From contig JBKGYK010000021.1 of assembly GCA_046546095.1 (NCBI GenBank), forward strand, positions 1 through 41,269: 41,269 bases of DNA, written 5' to 3'. This document shows, one piece after another, positions 32,981-41,159 of this stretch. This DNA comes from JAQIBY01 sp046546095 (GTDB lineage: Bacteria; Bacteroidota; Bacteroidia; Bacteroidales; ML635J-15). The notes beneath the pieces were generated by a model. That model was not told where the DNA came from and ran no database searches. It saw only the letters and a program-made list of their open reading frames with translations. The translations under genes were made by a program, and so were the position numbers. Every line of letters starts with the position of its first letter. Position 1 is the first letter of the stretch.

Positions 32981-33358
32981 ATGACAAGAATAACAAATGA
33001 AGATACCGACAAGTTTATTTTGGTAGGAGATAAAGTACTTATCAAGCCCAAAACGACTAAAACAAAAACAAAATCAGGCCTGTATCTACCACCGGGCGTA
33101 GAGGAAAAAGAAAGCACCCACAGCGGTTATGTGATTAAGACAGGACCAGGCTATCCCATTCCCGCCCTGCAGGATACTGATGAGATCTGGAAACAAAAAG
33201 AAGAAGTAAAATATGTTCCATTGCAGGCTCAGCCGGGAGATTTGGCAATTTACCTTCACAAAAGCGGTTTTGAAATAGAATTCAATGATGAAAAATATCT
33301 CATTCTCCCCCATACAGCCATCCTCATGTTGATTAGGGATGAAGGTTTATTTGAATAA
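32981..33358 (+). CDS. GroES-like co-chaperonin homologue with an insertion
   Basis: This 125-residue protein keeps the Cpn10 framework: GDKVLIKPKTTKTKTKSGLYLPPGVEEKE (18-46; GroES D-R-V-x-V-x-P...K-S-x-G-G-I...P), GYVIKTGPG (about 49-57), PGDLAIY (about 84-90) and YLILPHTAILMLI near the end (GroES YLIMRESDILAIV). A segment of about 20 residues (QDTDEIWKQKEEVKYVPLQA) lengthens the region where GroES normally has a tight turn. groEL is not adjacent and standard GroES is about 90-100 residues, so this is probably a divergent second paralogue. Role unknown. Confidence 0.8.
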   Translation: MTRITNEDTDKFILVGDKVLIKPKTTKTKTKSGLYLPPGVEEKESTHSGYVIKTGPGYPIPALQDTDEIWKQKEEVKYVPLQAQPGDLAIYLHKSGFEIEFNDEKYLILPHTAILMLIRDEGLFE

Positions 33359-33471
33359 AATCAGCATTCCACAAAATGCATTAACATTCTGAGAGCAAAT
33401 ATATTCAGGATTTCGAAGATTCAAACGAGTTATGCTAAAACAGCAAACAAAGAAAAAAAGCGCGGCAAATA

Positions 33472-33501
33472 TTTGGAAAAAAGAAGATATTACTATCTTT
33501 G
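33472..33501 (+). promoter_or_regulatory. tRNA-Met promoter
   Basis: TTTG (33472-33475), an 18-nt spacer and TATCTTTG (33494-33501), both exact consensus boxes for the Bacteroidetes primary sigma factor. It lies 60 nt before the tRNA. Confidence 0.8.
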
Positions 33502-33561
33502 CAATCCGATTTGAGAACAGTAATGTGTAGCGCAAACTGTTTAATGTGGAAATGAAATTAT

Positions 33562-33635
33562 GGCGAGGTAGCTCAGTTGGTTAGAGCGCAGGATTCATAA
33601 TCCTGAGGTGGAGAGTTCGAGTCTCTCTCTCGCTA
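33562..33635 (+). tRNA. tRNA-Met (anticodon CAT)
   Basis: A 74-nt cloverleaf without encoded CCA. Acceptor GGCGAGG (33562-33568) pairs with TCTCGCT (33628-33634) with two terminal wobbles, discriminator A. D stem GCTC/GAGC, anticodon stem CAGGA/TCCTG with loop TTCATAA (CAT at 33596-33598), T stem GAGAG/CTCTC with loop TTCGAGT. The form matches elongator Met tRNAs of Bacteroidota. A tRNA-Ile2 (CAT, lysidine-modified) is a less likely alternative. Confidence 0.95.
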
Positions 33636-33641
33636 CCGGAA

Positions 33642-33675
33642 GCCCTGAAAATCAAGGATTTTCAGGGCTTTTTTT
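33642..33675 (+). terminator. tRNA-Met terminator
   Basis: GCCCTGAAAATC (33642-33653), loop AAG and GATTTTCAGGGC (33657-33668) form a perfect 12-bp stem followed by seven T (33669-33675). It starts 7 nt after the tRNA. Confidence 0.95.
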
Positions 33676-33822
33676 ATTGACATAATGATGCAGTTCCGGA
33701 TTTTCTCAGGATAGTATCTATTCACTTCAATGGATATTACTGTACAGACTTATGCTTAGGATACTAAATTATATACAAAGCATAGCGAGCTCACAAAAAT
33801 TTCCGGTCTTTTTTCTGACTTG

Positions 33823-33853
33823 CTTGTATTTCTGTTAAGTTTTATTATCTTGC
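33823..33853 (+). promoter_or_regulatory. Promoter of the START-like gene
   Basis: CTTG (33823-33826), a 19-nt spacer and TATCTTGC (33846-33853). The -33 box has one mismatch and the -7 box two. The ATG at 33877 is 24 nt downstream. Confidence 0.5.
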
Positions 33854-33876
33854 TTCGGAAAATAAATTACATTCCT

Positions 33877-34266
33877 ATGCATGAGGATAAAATCAAATAT
33901 GAAATTGAATATACGTTGAATACAACACCAAAGGTATTGTATCCCCGTCTGGCTACAGCCAGCGGCTTATCTGAATGGTTCGCCGATGATGTCAGATTAA
34001 ATAAGAACATATACACTTTTATTTGGGATGGCAGTGAACAATCAGCAGAGATGATCGGCAAAAAAAACAATGAATATGTCCAGTTCCACTGGACAGATGA
34101 TGAAGATGAGGATACCTTTTTTGAATTCCGCCTGCACCAGGATGAATTAACCAGTGACCTTGCTCTTATCATCACTGACTTTGCAGATGATGAAGAAGAA
34201 AAAGAAGACAACACAGAACTCTGGGATACACAAATTCAGGAACTCAAACGCATTTTGGGTTTATAA
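33877..34266 (+). CDS. START-like (SRPBCC superfamily) domain protein
   Basis: The ATG at 33877 (MHEDKIKYEIEYTLNTTPK) is preferred because the promoter overlaps the longer frame that starts at 33820. This 129-residue protein shows the SRPBCC pattern of AHSA1-like proteins: a first strand (IKYEIEYTLNT), a helix (LYPRLATASGLSEWFADDV), then strands including YTFIWDG and EYVQFHW. The C-terminal helix is DTQIQELKRILGL. The acidic stretch DDEEEKED lies near its end. Such domains bind hydrophobic ligands or partner proteins; the ligand is unknown. It may be a Bacteroidota-specific member. It lies between tRNA-Met and the LptF/G gene. Confidence 0.75.
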   Translation: MHEDKIKYEIEYTLNTTPKVLYPRLATASGLSEWFADDVRLNKNIYTFIWDGSEQSAEMIGKKNNEYVQFHWTDDEDEDTFFEFRLHQDELTSDLALIITDFADDEEEKEDNTELWDTQIQELKRILGL

Positions 34267-34305
34267 AAGCTTCTGACAACACAATAAATATGTGTAAAAA
34301 AGCAT

Positions 34306-34313
34306 TATTTTTG
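34306..34313 (+). promoter_or_regulatory. Probable -7 box of the LptF/G gene
   Basis: TATTTTTG, a perfect TAnnTTTG, 23 nt before the GTG at 34337. No TTTG -33 box is seen. Confidence 0.4.
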
Positions 34314-34336
34314 CAGTCGTTTCATTAAAAATCTAT

Positions 34337-36094
34337 GTGTTGACGAAACTGCAGAGATATATTCTAAATTCATTCATCGGACCGCTGATAATTACCTTTT
34401 TTATCTCCATCTTCCTGTTATTGATGCAGTTTTTGTGGAAATACATTGACGATCTGGTAGGAAAGGGTCTTGAATGGACAGTAATTGCCGAATTGTTACT
34501 CTATGCCTCAGTAACATTGGTACCCATGGGTTTACCCCTGGCAATACTGCTATCCTCCCTGATGACCTTTGGAAACCTGGGTGAAACATATGAATTGTTT
34601 GCATTGAAATCCAGTGGCATCTCCCTCTACCGTATCATGAAGCCCTTGATTGTCCTGGTGGTTTTCGTTAGTGTTGGTGCATTTTATTTTTCCAATAATC
34701 TCTTGCCCTACACCAATCTGAAAATGAGAACCCTGTTGTACGATGTCAGAAACCAACGGCCTGAAGTAAGCATACAGGAGGGCATCTTTACTGATGCCGT
34801 GGATGGATTCAGCATCAAAGTACGTGAAAAAGACAAAGATGACAACACACTGCGTGATGTCCTGATTTATGATCATCGCAACAAACGCAAAAATGCCAGC
34901 ATAATTACCGCAGAAAGCGGAAGCATGAAAGTCACCCCTGACAAATCCTATATAATATTCAAATTATACAATGGCCATCTTTATGATGAAATCAAAGAAA
35001 GAAAACAAAGGGGTGAGCGGACCTATCCATACCAAACAACTGATTTTGATCAGCAAACCATCTACATACGCACAGAAGGATTTGGTCTGAACCGGAGTGA
35101 TGAAGACTTATTTAAAGATAACTTTGAAATGCTGAGTCTTGATCAACTGGATACTGCCATGGATTCTCTGGGCTACGATCTGATACAGAGAAAACAGGTG
35201 GTGGGCACAAATGTGATGAAATATTCACTGTTCAGGGGATTGAGAGTAAGAAGCGGACAAACAAAAAAAGGAAAGGTTGTACATCAGGAAAAGAGTACTT
35301 CAGTAAAAAAAGGAGGTATTCTCATCAGCAAAAAGGAAGAAATCATAAAGGATTCTGCCAGTGATAAAGAACAAGAGGATGTAAAGCAAAACACAAAAGC
35401 CGAAGAAAAAGAAAGCAACCCGACAGATCTGAGCAAGACACCGTCTCAGAATAACCGAAGGCAAGTATCCAGAACCCTGGATGCAGAATTGGAAAAAGAA
35501 GACAAAAAAGAGAAAGAGTCTGCAAACAATTTCCCCTTTCCAATACTGGATACAGTTGACAAAACACGTCTTCGGATTGTAGATATTGACAGCATTTTTC
35601 AAGCCATGTCAACTACGGAAAAAAACCGTACAGTAAATTTCGCACAGAATCATGCCCGCTCAGCGCAGTCTTATGTATACTACGCCGGGAAGGATATTGA
35701 AAACAGCCGTCGCTGGATAACCCGGCATGAAATAGAGTGGCATAAGAAATTTGTGCTATCCATATCCTGCCTTGTTCTCTTTTTTGTTGGAGCACCACTG
35801 GGTGCCATTATCCGAAAAGGCGGATTCGGTATGCCGGTGGTTATTTCTGTTATTTTGTTTATCATATACTTTATCATTTCAATGTTCAGTGAGAAGATGG
35901 TCAGAGAAAATGTTCTTCCGGCAGAAATCGGCATGTGGGTGTCAACCTTTATTCTCCTACCGGTTGGGGTATTGCTCACCATAAAAGCCGCAAACGACTC
36001 CATGAACATCAGGCCGGAATCCTACAACAAGCTGAAACAAAGCCTGCGGCTAAAGCGGAAACGAAAACGTCATAAACGCAAAATAAATCATTAA
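34337..36094 (+). CDS. LptF/LptG (YjgP/YjgQ) family permease with a large charged insertion
   Basis: This 585-residue inner-membrane protein comprises an N-terminal membrane block (about 10-120, FFISIFLLLMQFLWKYIDDL onwards), a long periplasmic beta region (about 120-300), a Lys/Glu-rich low-complexity insertion (about 310-415) and a C-terminal membrane block (about 470-560). LPS export permeases LptF and LptG have this fold and extract LPS for the LptA bridge with LptB2. E. coli LptG is about 360 residues, so the insertion is notable, although Bacteroidota members are often long. Start GTG at 34337, with TTG at 34340 as alternative. A TATTTTTG -7 box is at 34306-34313. Two glycosyltransferase genes follow. 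Confidence 0.9.
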   Translation: MLTKLQRYILNSFIGPLIITFFISIFLLLMQFLWKYIDDLVGKGLEWTVIAELLLYASVTLVPMGLPLAILLSSLMTFGNLGETYELFALKSSGISLYRIMKPLIVLVVFVSVGAFYFSNNLLPYTNLKMRTLLYDVRNQRPEVSIQEGIFTDAVDGFSIKVREKDKDDNTLRDVLIYDHRNKRKNASIITAESGSMKVTPDKSYIIFKLYNGHLYDEIKERKQRGERTYPYQTTDFDQQTIYIRTEGFGLNRSDEDLFKDNFEMLSLDQLDTAMDSLGYDLIQRKQVVGTNVMKYSLFRGLRVRSGQTKKGKVVHQEKSTSVKKGGILISKKEEIIKDSASDKEQEDVKQNTKAEEKESNPTDLSKTPSQNNRRQVSRTLDAELEKEDKKEKESANNFPFPILDTVDKTRLRIVDIDSIFQAMSTTEKNRTVNFAQNHARSAQSYVYYAGKDIENSRRWITRHEIEWHKKFVLSISCLVLFFVGAPLGAIIRKGGFGMPVVISVILFIIYFIISMFSEKMVRENVLPAEIGMWVSTFILLPVGVLLTIKAANDSMNIRPESYNKLKQSLRLKRKRKRHKRKINH

Positions 36095-36132
36095 GTTTTC
36101 GTATCTTGCGCTAATTTTGAAGGCGTATAGAG

Positions 36133-37347
36133 ATGAAGATTTTATTTCTCACAAATAAAGTACCCTGGCCGTTGAAAGACGGTGGAGCAATTGGCACTTT
36201 TAATCTGGCATACGCCCTGGCCACCATTGGTTGTGACGTACATATGCTATCGATCAACACTTCCAAACATCCCGTATCAAAAAAGGATATCCCGGACAGT
36301 GTACTGGAAAAAATCAAACTGGAAACAGCAGATGTCAATACAGAAATCAAAGCACTTCCATTGCTGAAAAATTTTTTATTTTCTGCAAAGCCATACATTG
36401 CAGAACGATTTGAAAGCAAAGACTATGCTGAAAAACTGAAAGGGATTCTTAGTAAGGAGAATTTTGATCTGGTGATATTAGAAATTCTTTACATGGCTGA
36501 ATATATTCCGGTCATCAGAAAATATTCCGATGCACATATCAGCTTTCATGCTCCCAATATTGAGCATGAGATCTGGAAAAAAATTGCACAACGTGAAAAA
36601 AACACCATAAAAAGTATCTACCTGAAATCCCTGGCCCGTCGTATTGAAGCCTACGAATACCGGAAACTTAACACATGGGACTCCCTTGTTCCGGTTGCTG
36701 AAACCAATGCCAGAACCTATAAAAACATGGGTGTTACAGTTCCTGTCCATGTTGCAAAAATCGGAATGTTCTTTGATCATATTGACAGGCAGAAAGCAAA
36801 GCCAAAAGCAAAAGATCAACCTTCAATAGGTCATATCGGTGCCCTTGACTGGATTCCAAACCTGGAAGGCCTTTCGTGGTTTTTAAATGATATCTGGCCT
36901 CTGATACACGAAGCCCGGCCTGATGTAACATTCAGGATTGCCGGCAGAAATGCTGCGCCGGGATTAAAACAGAAATTTTCCAGTCCCGGCGTTGAATATC
37001 TCGGTGAAATCAGTGATGCATATCAGTTCATACAGGAACAGGACATCATGATTGTCCCCCTGCTAAGTGGCAGCGGAATGCGGGTAAAAATCATTGAAGC
37101 CCTGGCATTGGGAAAAACCATGGTTAGCACAGGCAAAGGTGCTGAAGGAATTGATATTGCTCATGAAAAACACCTGCTGATAGCAGATGACAGCAAGAAA
37201 TTTGCTGAAGCTTGTATAACACTATTGAACAACGAGGAAAAACGCAAAAAACTTGAAGTAAACAGCCAGAAGTTTGTTCGTGAATCGTATGATAACATCA
37301 GAATTGCCCGTGAATTGTATAATTTTTATCAACAGGTAAGCGGATGA
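36133..37347 (+). CDS. Family 4 GT-B glycosyltransferase
   Basis: This 404-residue GT-B enzyme has N-terminal acceptor-domain features (FLTNKVPWPLKDGGAIGTFN, 4-23) and C-terminal donor-site features of GT4: GHIGALDWIPNLEGL (about 233-247), FRIAGRNAAPG (about 276-286) and EQDIMIVPLLSGSGMRVKIIEALALGK (the E-x7-E-type donor loop, about 299-325). It probably adds a sugar to a cell-surface polysaccharide or glycolipid. A TATCTTGC -7-like box lies at 36102-36109. It shares 4 nt with the next GT2 gene. Confidence 0.9.
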   Translation: MKILFLTNKVPWPLKDGGAIGTFNLAYALATIGCDVHMLSINTSKHPVSKKDIPDSVLEKIKLETADVNTEIKALPLLKNFLFSAKPYIAERFESKDYAEKLKGILSKENFDLVILEILYMAEYIPVIRKYSDAHISFHAPNIEHEIWKKIAQREKNTIKSIYLKSLARRIEAYEYRKLNTWDSLVPVAETNARTYKNMGVTVPVHVAKIGMFFDHIDRQKAKPKAKDQPSIGHIGALDWIPNLEGLSWFLNDIWPLIHEARPDVTFRIAGRNAAPGLKQKFSSPGVEYLGEISDAYQFIQEQDIMIVPLLSGSGMRVKIIEALALGKTMVSTGKGAEGIDIAHEKHLLIADDSKKFAEACITLLNNEEKRKKLEVNSQKFVRESYDNIRIARELYNFYQQVSG

Positions 37348-38516
37348 TAGCACTTCAAATCATACTACTGATTTCTTTCCTGGGCATATTTCATTCCTAC
37401 CTGCTCTACCCACTGATACTCAAAATCAAAGCCGGGGATAAGCATCTGCAGAATAAAACATACTCTCACCAGGATAACCTGCCGGAGGTTTCCATCATCA
37501 TGGCAGCATACAACGAAGAGGCCGTAATTGAACAAAAAGTAATCAGCATTTTTGACAATGATTATCCGGTACATAAAATTGAAGTTCTTATCGGATCAGA
37601 TAACTCATCAGATGACACAAACAGGATCTGCTCCGAACTGGAACAGAAGTACGAACAAGTAAACTTCACTCCGTACACTAAACGACAAGGAAAGATTGCC
37701 ATTGTCAATAAGTTAGAAAAGCAGGCCAAAGGCGATATTCTGATTCTCACTGATGCCAATGTCATGTTTGATAAAAACAGCATTTTTGAGCTGGTAAAAT
37801 ATTTTAAAGATAATGAGATTGGTCTGGTTGATTCACAAATGATAAACACAGGCTTAAAAAAAGAAGGCATCAGCTTTCAGGAAAAATCCTATATATCACG
37901 GGAAGTAATGATCAAGCACCGCGAAGGTTTATTGTGGGGATGTATGATGGGCCCTTTCGGAGGTTGCTACGCCCTGAGAAAGTCACTCTATACCGATGTA
38001 CCACTGACATATCTGGTGGACGACTTTTATATATGCATGAACGTGATCCGTTCAGGAAGCCTGACAATCAACAACCTGAAAGCACGGGTTTATGAAGATG
38101 TCTCCAATAATCTTACTGACGAATTCAGAAGAAAGATACGCATTGCCACCGGCGATTTTCAAAATCTGATTCACTTTTCCGATATGCTGTGGCCTGTATG
38201 GAAACCCAGTGCCTTTGCGTTCTGGTCGCACAAAGCATTACGATGGCTTGGCCCCTTTTTCCTGCTCTTCATTTTACTAAGCCAGATAATTCTGGCCTTC
38301 CATTCAAATTTTTACCTGATTACTGCCTTACTTACCATTTTTGTATTTTCTTTGCCCATATATGACTTTTTACTGAAAAAGTTCACAACACATAATGTAT
38401 TTTTGCGTTTTGCAACACATTTTTTCACCATGAACCTGGCTTTATTGCTTGGTTTCATAAGAATACTAAAAGGAGTTAAAACAAATGTCTGGAAACCCAC
38501 AAAACGACATCAGTAG
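37344..38516 (+). CDS. Family 2 membrane glycosyltransferase
   Basis: This 390-residue protein has one N-terminal helix (2-20), a GT2 core with VSIIMAAYNEEAVIEQK (about 49-65), IGSDNSSDDTN (about 83-93), a metal-binding TDANVMF (about 136-142) and the acceptor/processivity region YLVDDFYICMNVIRSGS (about 226-242), then three or four C-terminal helices (from about 295). This layout resembles hyaluronan/chitin synthase-like or polysaccharide polymerase GT2 enzymes. It overlaps the GT4 gene by 4 nt and ribBA by 32 nt. The two transferases are probably one surface-sugar step. Confidence 0.9.
   Translation: MIALQIILLISFLGIFHSYLLYPLILKIKAGDKHLQNKTYSHQDNLPEVSIIMAAYNEEAVIEQKVISIFDNDYPVHKIEVLIGSDNSSDDTNRICSELEQKYEQVNFTPYTKRQGKIAIVNKLEKQAKGDILILTDANVMFDKNSIFELVKYFKDNEIGLVDSQMINTGLKKEGISFQEKSYISREVMIKHREGLLWGCMMGPFGGCYALRKSLYTDVPLTYLVDDFYICMNVIRSGSLTINNLKARVYEDVSNNLTDEFRRKIRIATGDFQNLIHFSDMLWPVWKPSAFAFWSHKALRWLGPFFLLFILLSQIILAFHSNFYLITALLTIFVFSLPIYDFLLKKFTTHNVFLRFATHFFTMNLALLLGFIRILKGVKTNVWKPTKRHQ
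38468..38474 (+). promoter_or_regulatory. Shine-Dalgarno-like site for ribBA inside the GT2 gene
   Basis: AAAAGGAG-type sequence in CTAAAAGGAGTTAAAACAA directly before ATG 38485, with about 10 nt from AGGAG to the start. SD sites are uncommon in Bacteroidota, and this one supports the internal start. Confidence 0.6.
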
Positions 38517-39753
38517 TAAACTGAATACAATACCCGAAGCCATTGAAGCCATTCGTAAAGGCGAAGTTATCATCGTCGTGGATGATTATGACCGCGAAAA
38601 TGAAGGTGATTTTATTGTGGCTGCAGAAAAAGCAACACCTGAGGTAGTTAATTTTATGGCCAAACACGGCCGCGGTCTGATTTGCGCGCCAATAACCGAA
38701 GAACGTTGCGATGAGCTGAATCTTGACCTGATGGTTGGCAAAAATACCAGTCTGCACGAGACACCCTTTACGGTTTCCGTTGACCTGGTAGGCCACGGCT
38801 GCACTACAGGAATTTCTGCCAGTGACAGATCCAAAACAATCAAGGCACTGGTTGAACATCAGACCACACCAGCAGATCTGGGACGCCCGGGTCATATCTT
38901 TCCGCTCAAAGCCAAAAATAACGGTGTACTGCGCAGGGCAGGCCATACCGAAGCAACGGTTGATCTGACCAGACTTGCAGGCCTTAAGCCGGGCGGGGCT
39001 TTGGTTGAAATCATGAATGACGACGGAACCATGGCCAGATTACCTGAGCTGGTGAAAATTGCCGAAAAATTCGATTTGAAAATCATCGCCATCAAGGATC
39101 TTATCGCTTACAGGTTAGAAAATGAGTCGCTAATTGAACGTGGCACAAGGGTACATCTGCCTACAGATTTTGGTGATTTTGACCTCATCCCGTTCAGACA
39201 AACAACCAACGGACAGGAACACGTAGCACTGATAAAAGGAGAATGGACAGAAAAGGACGATGTTCTGGTAAGGGTGCATTCCTCTTGCATTACAGGTGAT
39301 ATTTTTGGCTCACAACGCTGCGACTGCGGCGACCAGCTCCATGAGTCGATGAAAAAAATTGAAAAGGAAGGCCGGGGCGTTGTGATATACATGAACCAGG
39401 AAGGCCGGGGCATCGGACTCATGTCCAAGATTGATGCATACAAACTTCAGGAAGAAGGTATGGATACAGTTGAAGCCAATTTGCACCTGGGATACAATGA
39501 AGATGAGCGAGATTACGGGGTTGGAGCACAGATTCTCAGAAGCCTCGGACTGAAAAACATCCGGCTACTGACCAACAATCCTGTCAAGCGGGCAGGCCTG
39601 AGAGGCTACGGGCTAAACATTATTGATAATGTAGCTATTGAGATAGAACCCAACAAATACAATTTTGATTATTTGAAAACCAAACGGGACAGAATGGGAC
39701 ATAATCTCAATATGCTCTCCGATAAAGATAAATGGAAAACAAAAGATAAATAA
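38485..39753 (+). CDS. ribBA: Bifunctional 3,4-dihydroxy-2-butanone-4-phosphate synthase / GTP cyclohydrolase II
   Basis: This 422-residue fusion carries out the two entry reactions of riboflavin synthesis. The RibB half (about 10-205) has VDDYDRENEGDF (31-42), the loop HGRGLICAPI and HTEATVDLTRLAG (about 153-165). The RibA half (about 215-400) has the zinc site SSCITGDIFGSQRCDCGDQL (about 269-288, three Cys), the catalytic YMNQEGRGIGL and the GTP-binding segment DYGVGAQILRSLG. The start lies inside the GT2 gene and is supported by an SD-like site. fmt follows after 3 nt. Confidence 0.96.
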   Translation: MSGNPQNDISSKLNTIPEAIEAIRKGEVIIVVDDYDRENEGDFIVAAEKATPEVVNFMAKHGRGLICAPITEERCDELNLDLMVGKNTSLHETPFTVSVDLVGHGCTTGISASDRSKTIKALVEHQTTPADLGRPGHIFPLKAKNNGVLRRAGHTEATVDLTRLAGLKPGGALVEIMNDDGTMARLPELVKIAEKFDLKIIAIKDLIAYRLENESLIERGTRVHLPTDFGDFDLIPFRQTTNGQEHVALIKGEWTEKDDVLVRVHSSCITGDIFGSQRCDCGDQLHESMKKIEKEGRGVVIYMNQEGRGIGLMSKIDAYKLQEEGMDTVEANLHLGYNEDERDYGVGAQILRSLGLKNIRLLTNNPVKRAGLRGYGLNIIDNVAIEIEPNKYNFDYLKTKRDRMGHNLNMLSDKDKWKTKDK

Positions 39754-39756
39754 ATT

Positions 39757-40698
39757 ATGCTGGACATTGTTTTTATGGGGACACCTGATTTTGCTGTGCC
39801 ATCACTGGAGATGCTGCATACGCGGCATAACATCAAAGCCGTGGTTACCGCACCGGACAAGGCAGCCGGCAGAGGGCGTAAAATCAGACAATCGGCGGTA
39901 AAAAACTTTGCCCGGCAGCACGATCTGCCATGCCTGCAACCACAAAACCTGAAAGATCCCGGTTTTGTTGAGCAAATAAAATCGCTCAAGCCCGACCTCA
40001 TGGTAGTTGTAGCATTCCGGATGTTACCAAAACTCATCTGGAACATTCCGCCCAAAGGCACTTTCAATCTGCATGCATCGCTCTTGCCACAATACAGAGG
40101 TGCTGCACCCATCAACCATGCCATTATGAACGGCGAAAAACAAACCGGGGTCACTACTTTTCTGATTGATGATAAGATTGACACAGGCAATATACTGCTT
40201 CAGGAAGTAACACCTATCAGCGAAGATGATACTGCAGGAAGCCTGCATGACAAACTGATGAAGCAAGGAGCAAATCTGGTTCTGAAAACCGCCAACGCCA
40301 TAGAACAGGACAAGATTACAGCCAAACCACAATCTACTGCAAAAAAGGCAAAAACAGCACCAAAGATTTTCAGACAGGATTGTGAAATCAACTGGAACAA
40401 AAGCGGCAAAGAAATATATAACTTCATCCGTGGCTTAAGCCCTTATCCTACAGCATGGACAAAAATAATCAATAATGAAAAACCAACCAGACTGAAGGTA
40501 TTTGAAGCTGATTTTATTGAGGAAAATCACAATTCACCAGCAGGCAGCATTCGCAACATTGACAACAAAATACTTGATGTGGCTGTCAGGGACGGATTCA
40601 TCCGCTTGAAAAAAATTCAGGCAGAAAACAAAAAACCTATGAATACAGAAGCGTTCATGAAAGGGTACAATACACAAAATGCAAGTTTCCCTGCCTGA
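39757..40698 (+). CDS. fmt: Methionyl-tRNA formyltransferase
   Basis: This 313-residue enzyme formylates Met-tRNAi with 10-formyl-THF. It shows VFMGTPDFAVPSLEML (4-19), FNLHASLLPQYRGAAPINHA (about 104-123, catalytic Asn-His), DDKIDTGNILLQE (about 143-155) and the C-terminal tRNA-binding domain (about 205-313, FIRGLSPYPTAWT). It is the last gene of the plus-strand run and directly abuts the HTH gene on the other strand, with no nucleotide between the stops. Confidence 0.96.
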   Translation: MLDIVFMGTPDFAVPSLEMLHTRHNIKAVVTAPDKAAGRGRKIRQSAVKNFARQHDLPCLQPQNLKDPGFVEQIKSLKPDLMVVVAFRMLPKLIWNIPPKGTFNLHASLLPQYRGAAPINHAIMNGEKQTGVTTFLIDDKIDTGNILLQEVTPISEDDTAGSLHDKLMKQGANLVLKTANAIEQDKITAKPQSTAKKAKTAPKIFRQDCEINWNKSGKEIYNFIRGLSPYPTAWTKIINNEKPTRLKVFEADFIEENHNSPAGSIRNIDNKILDVAVRDGFIRLKKIQAENKKPMNTEAFMKGYNTQNASFPA

Positions 40699-40956
40699 TT
40701 ACACTCCGGCAGATTCTGTTTCCATTTTTATCTGCATTGCCTTATTGTATATACCGGAATCTTCTAACATCACAATACCTCCATCGGGACCCTTTTCAAT
40801 ATGAATTCCTAAAAGCTTTCCCTCCTGGTAATTCTCACCTCCAAAATAATTCCGTACAGTCTCTACAGTGACACCCATCTCTTTTGCAATTTTGTGCATA
40901 CTTCCGTCGGGCAAACTATCCTTTAAACGTCGCAATTGATTAAAACTAATGATCAT
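40699..40956 (-). CDS. Small DNA-binding protein with an N-terminal helix-turn-helix
   Basis: This 85-residue protein has a helix-turn-helix segment about residues 18-38 (SMHKIAKEMGVTVETVRNYFGG) of the LacI/sigma-region-4-like type, followed by a short acidic-hydrophobic tail (GIVMLEDSGIYNKAMQIKME). This kind of small protein is found across Bacteroidota with no assigned target. It starts at 40956 and the upstream 313 nt to the window end hold a short-transcript candidate on the other strand. It could bind its own upstream region. Confidence 0.75.
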   Translation of the reverse strand: MIISFNQLRRLKDSLPDGSMHKIAKEMGVTVETVRNYFGGENYQEGKLLGIHIEKGPDGGIVMLEDSGIYNKAMQIKMETESAGV

Positions 40957-41121
40957 ATAATATCAGGCTTAGGGTTTGTAATTCGCATAATCACAATTCT
41001 CTCCAGCTTATCTGTACACACTGGAATCTTTAAAATCATACTTTCAATATAACAAATATTTCCTCCGATTCCAAATAATAATTAAAACAAATATCCTTAA
41101 CATTTATTTAAGATTTCATTC

Positions 41122-41152
41122 TTGGTTAAGAATAGATTTTTTAGCACTTTTG
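41122..41152 (+). promoter_or_regulatory. Promoter-like element at the right end
   Basis: TTGG (41122-41125), a 19-nt spacer and CACTTTTG (41145-41152). Each box has one mismatch to TTTG/TAnnTTTG, and the spacing is exact. Transcription would begin near 41160. Confidence 0.5.
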
Positions 41153-41159
41153 TAATCGC

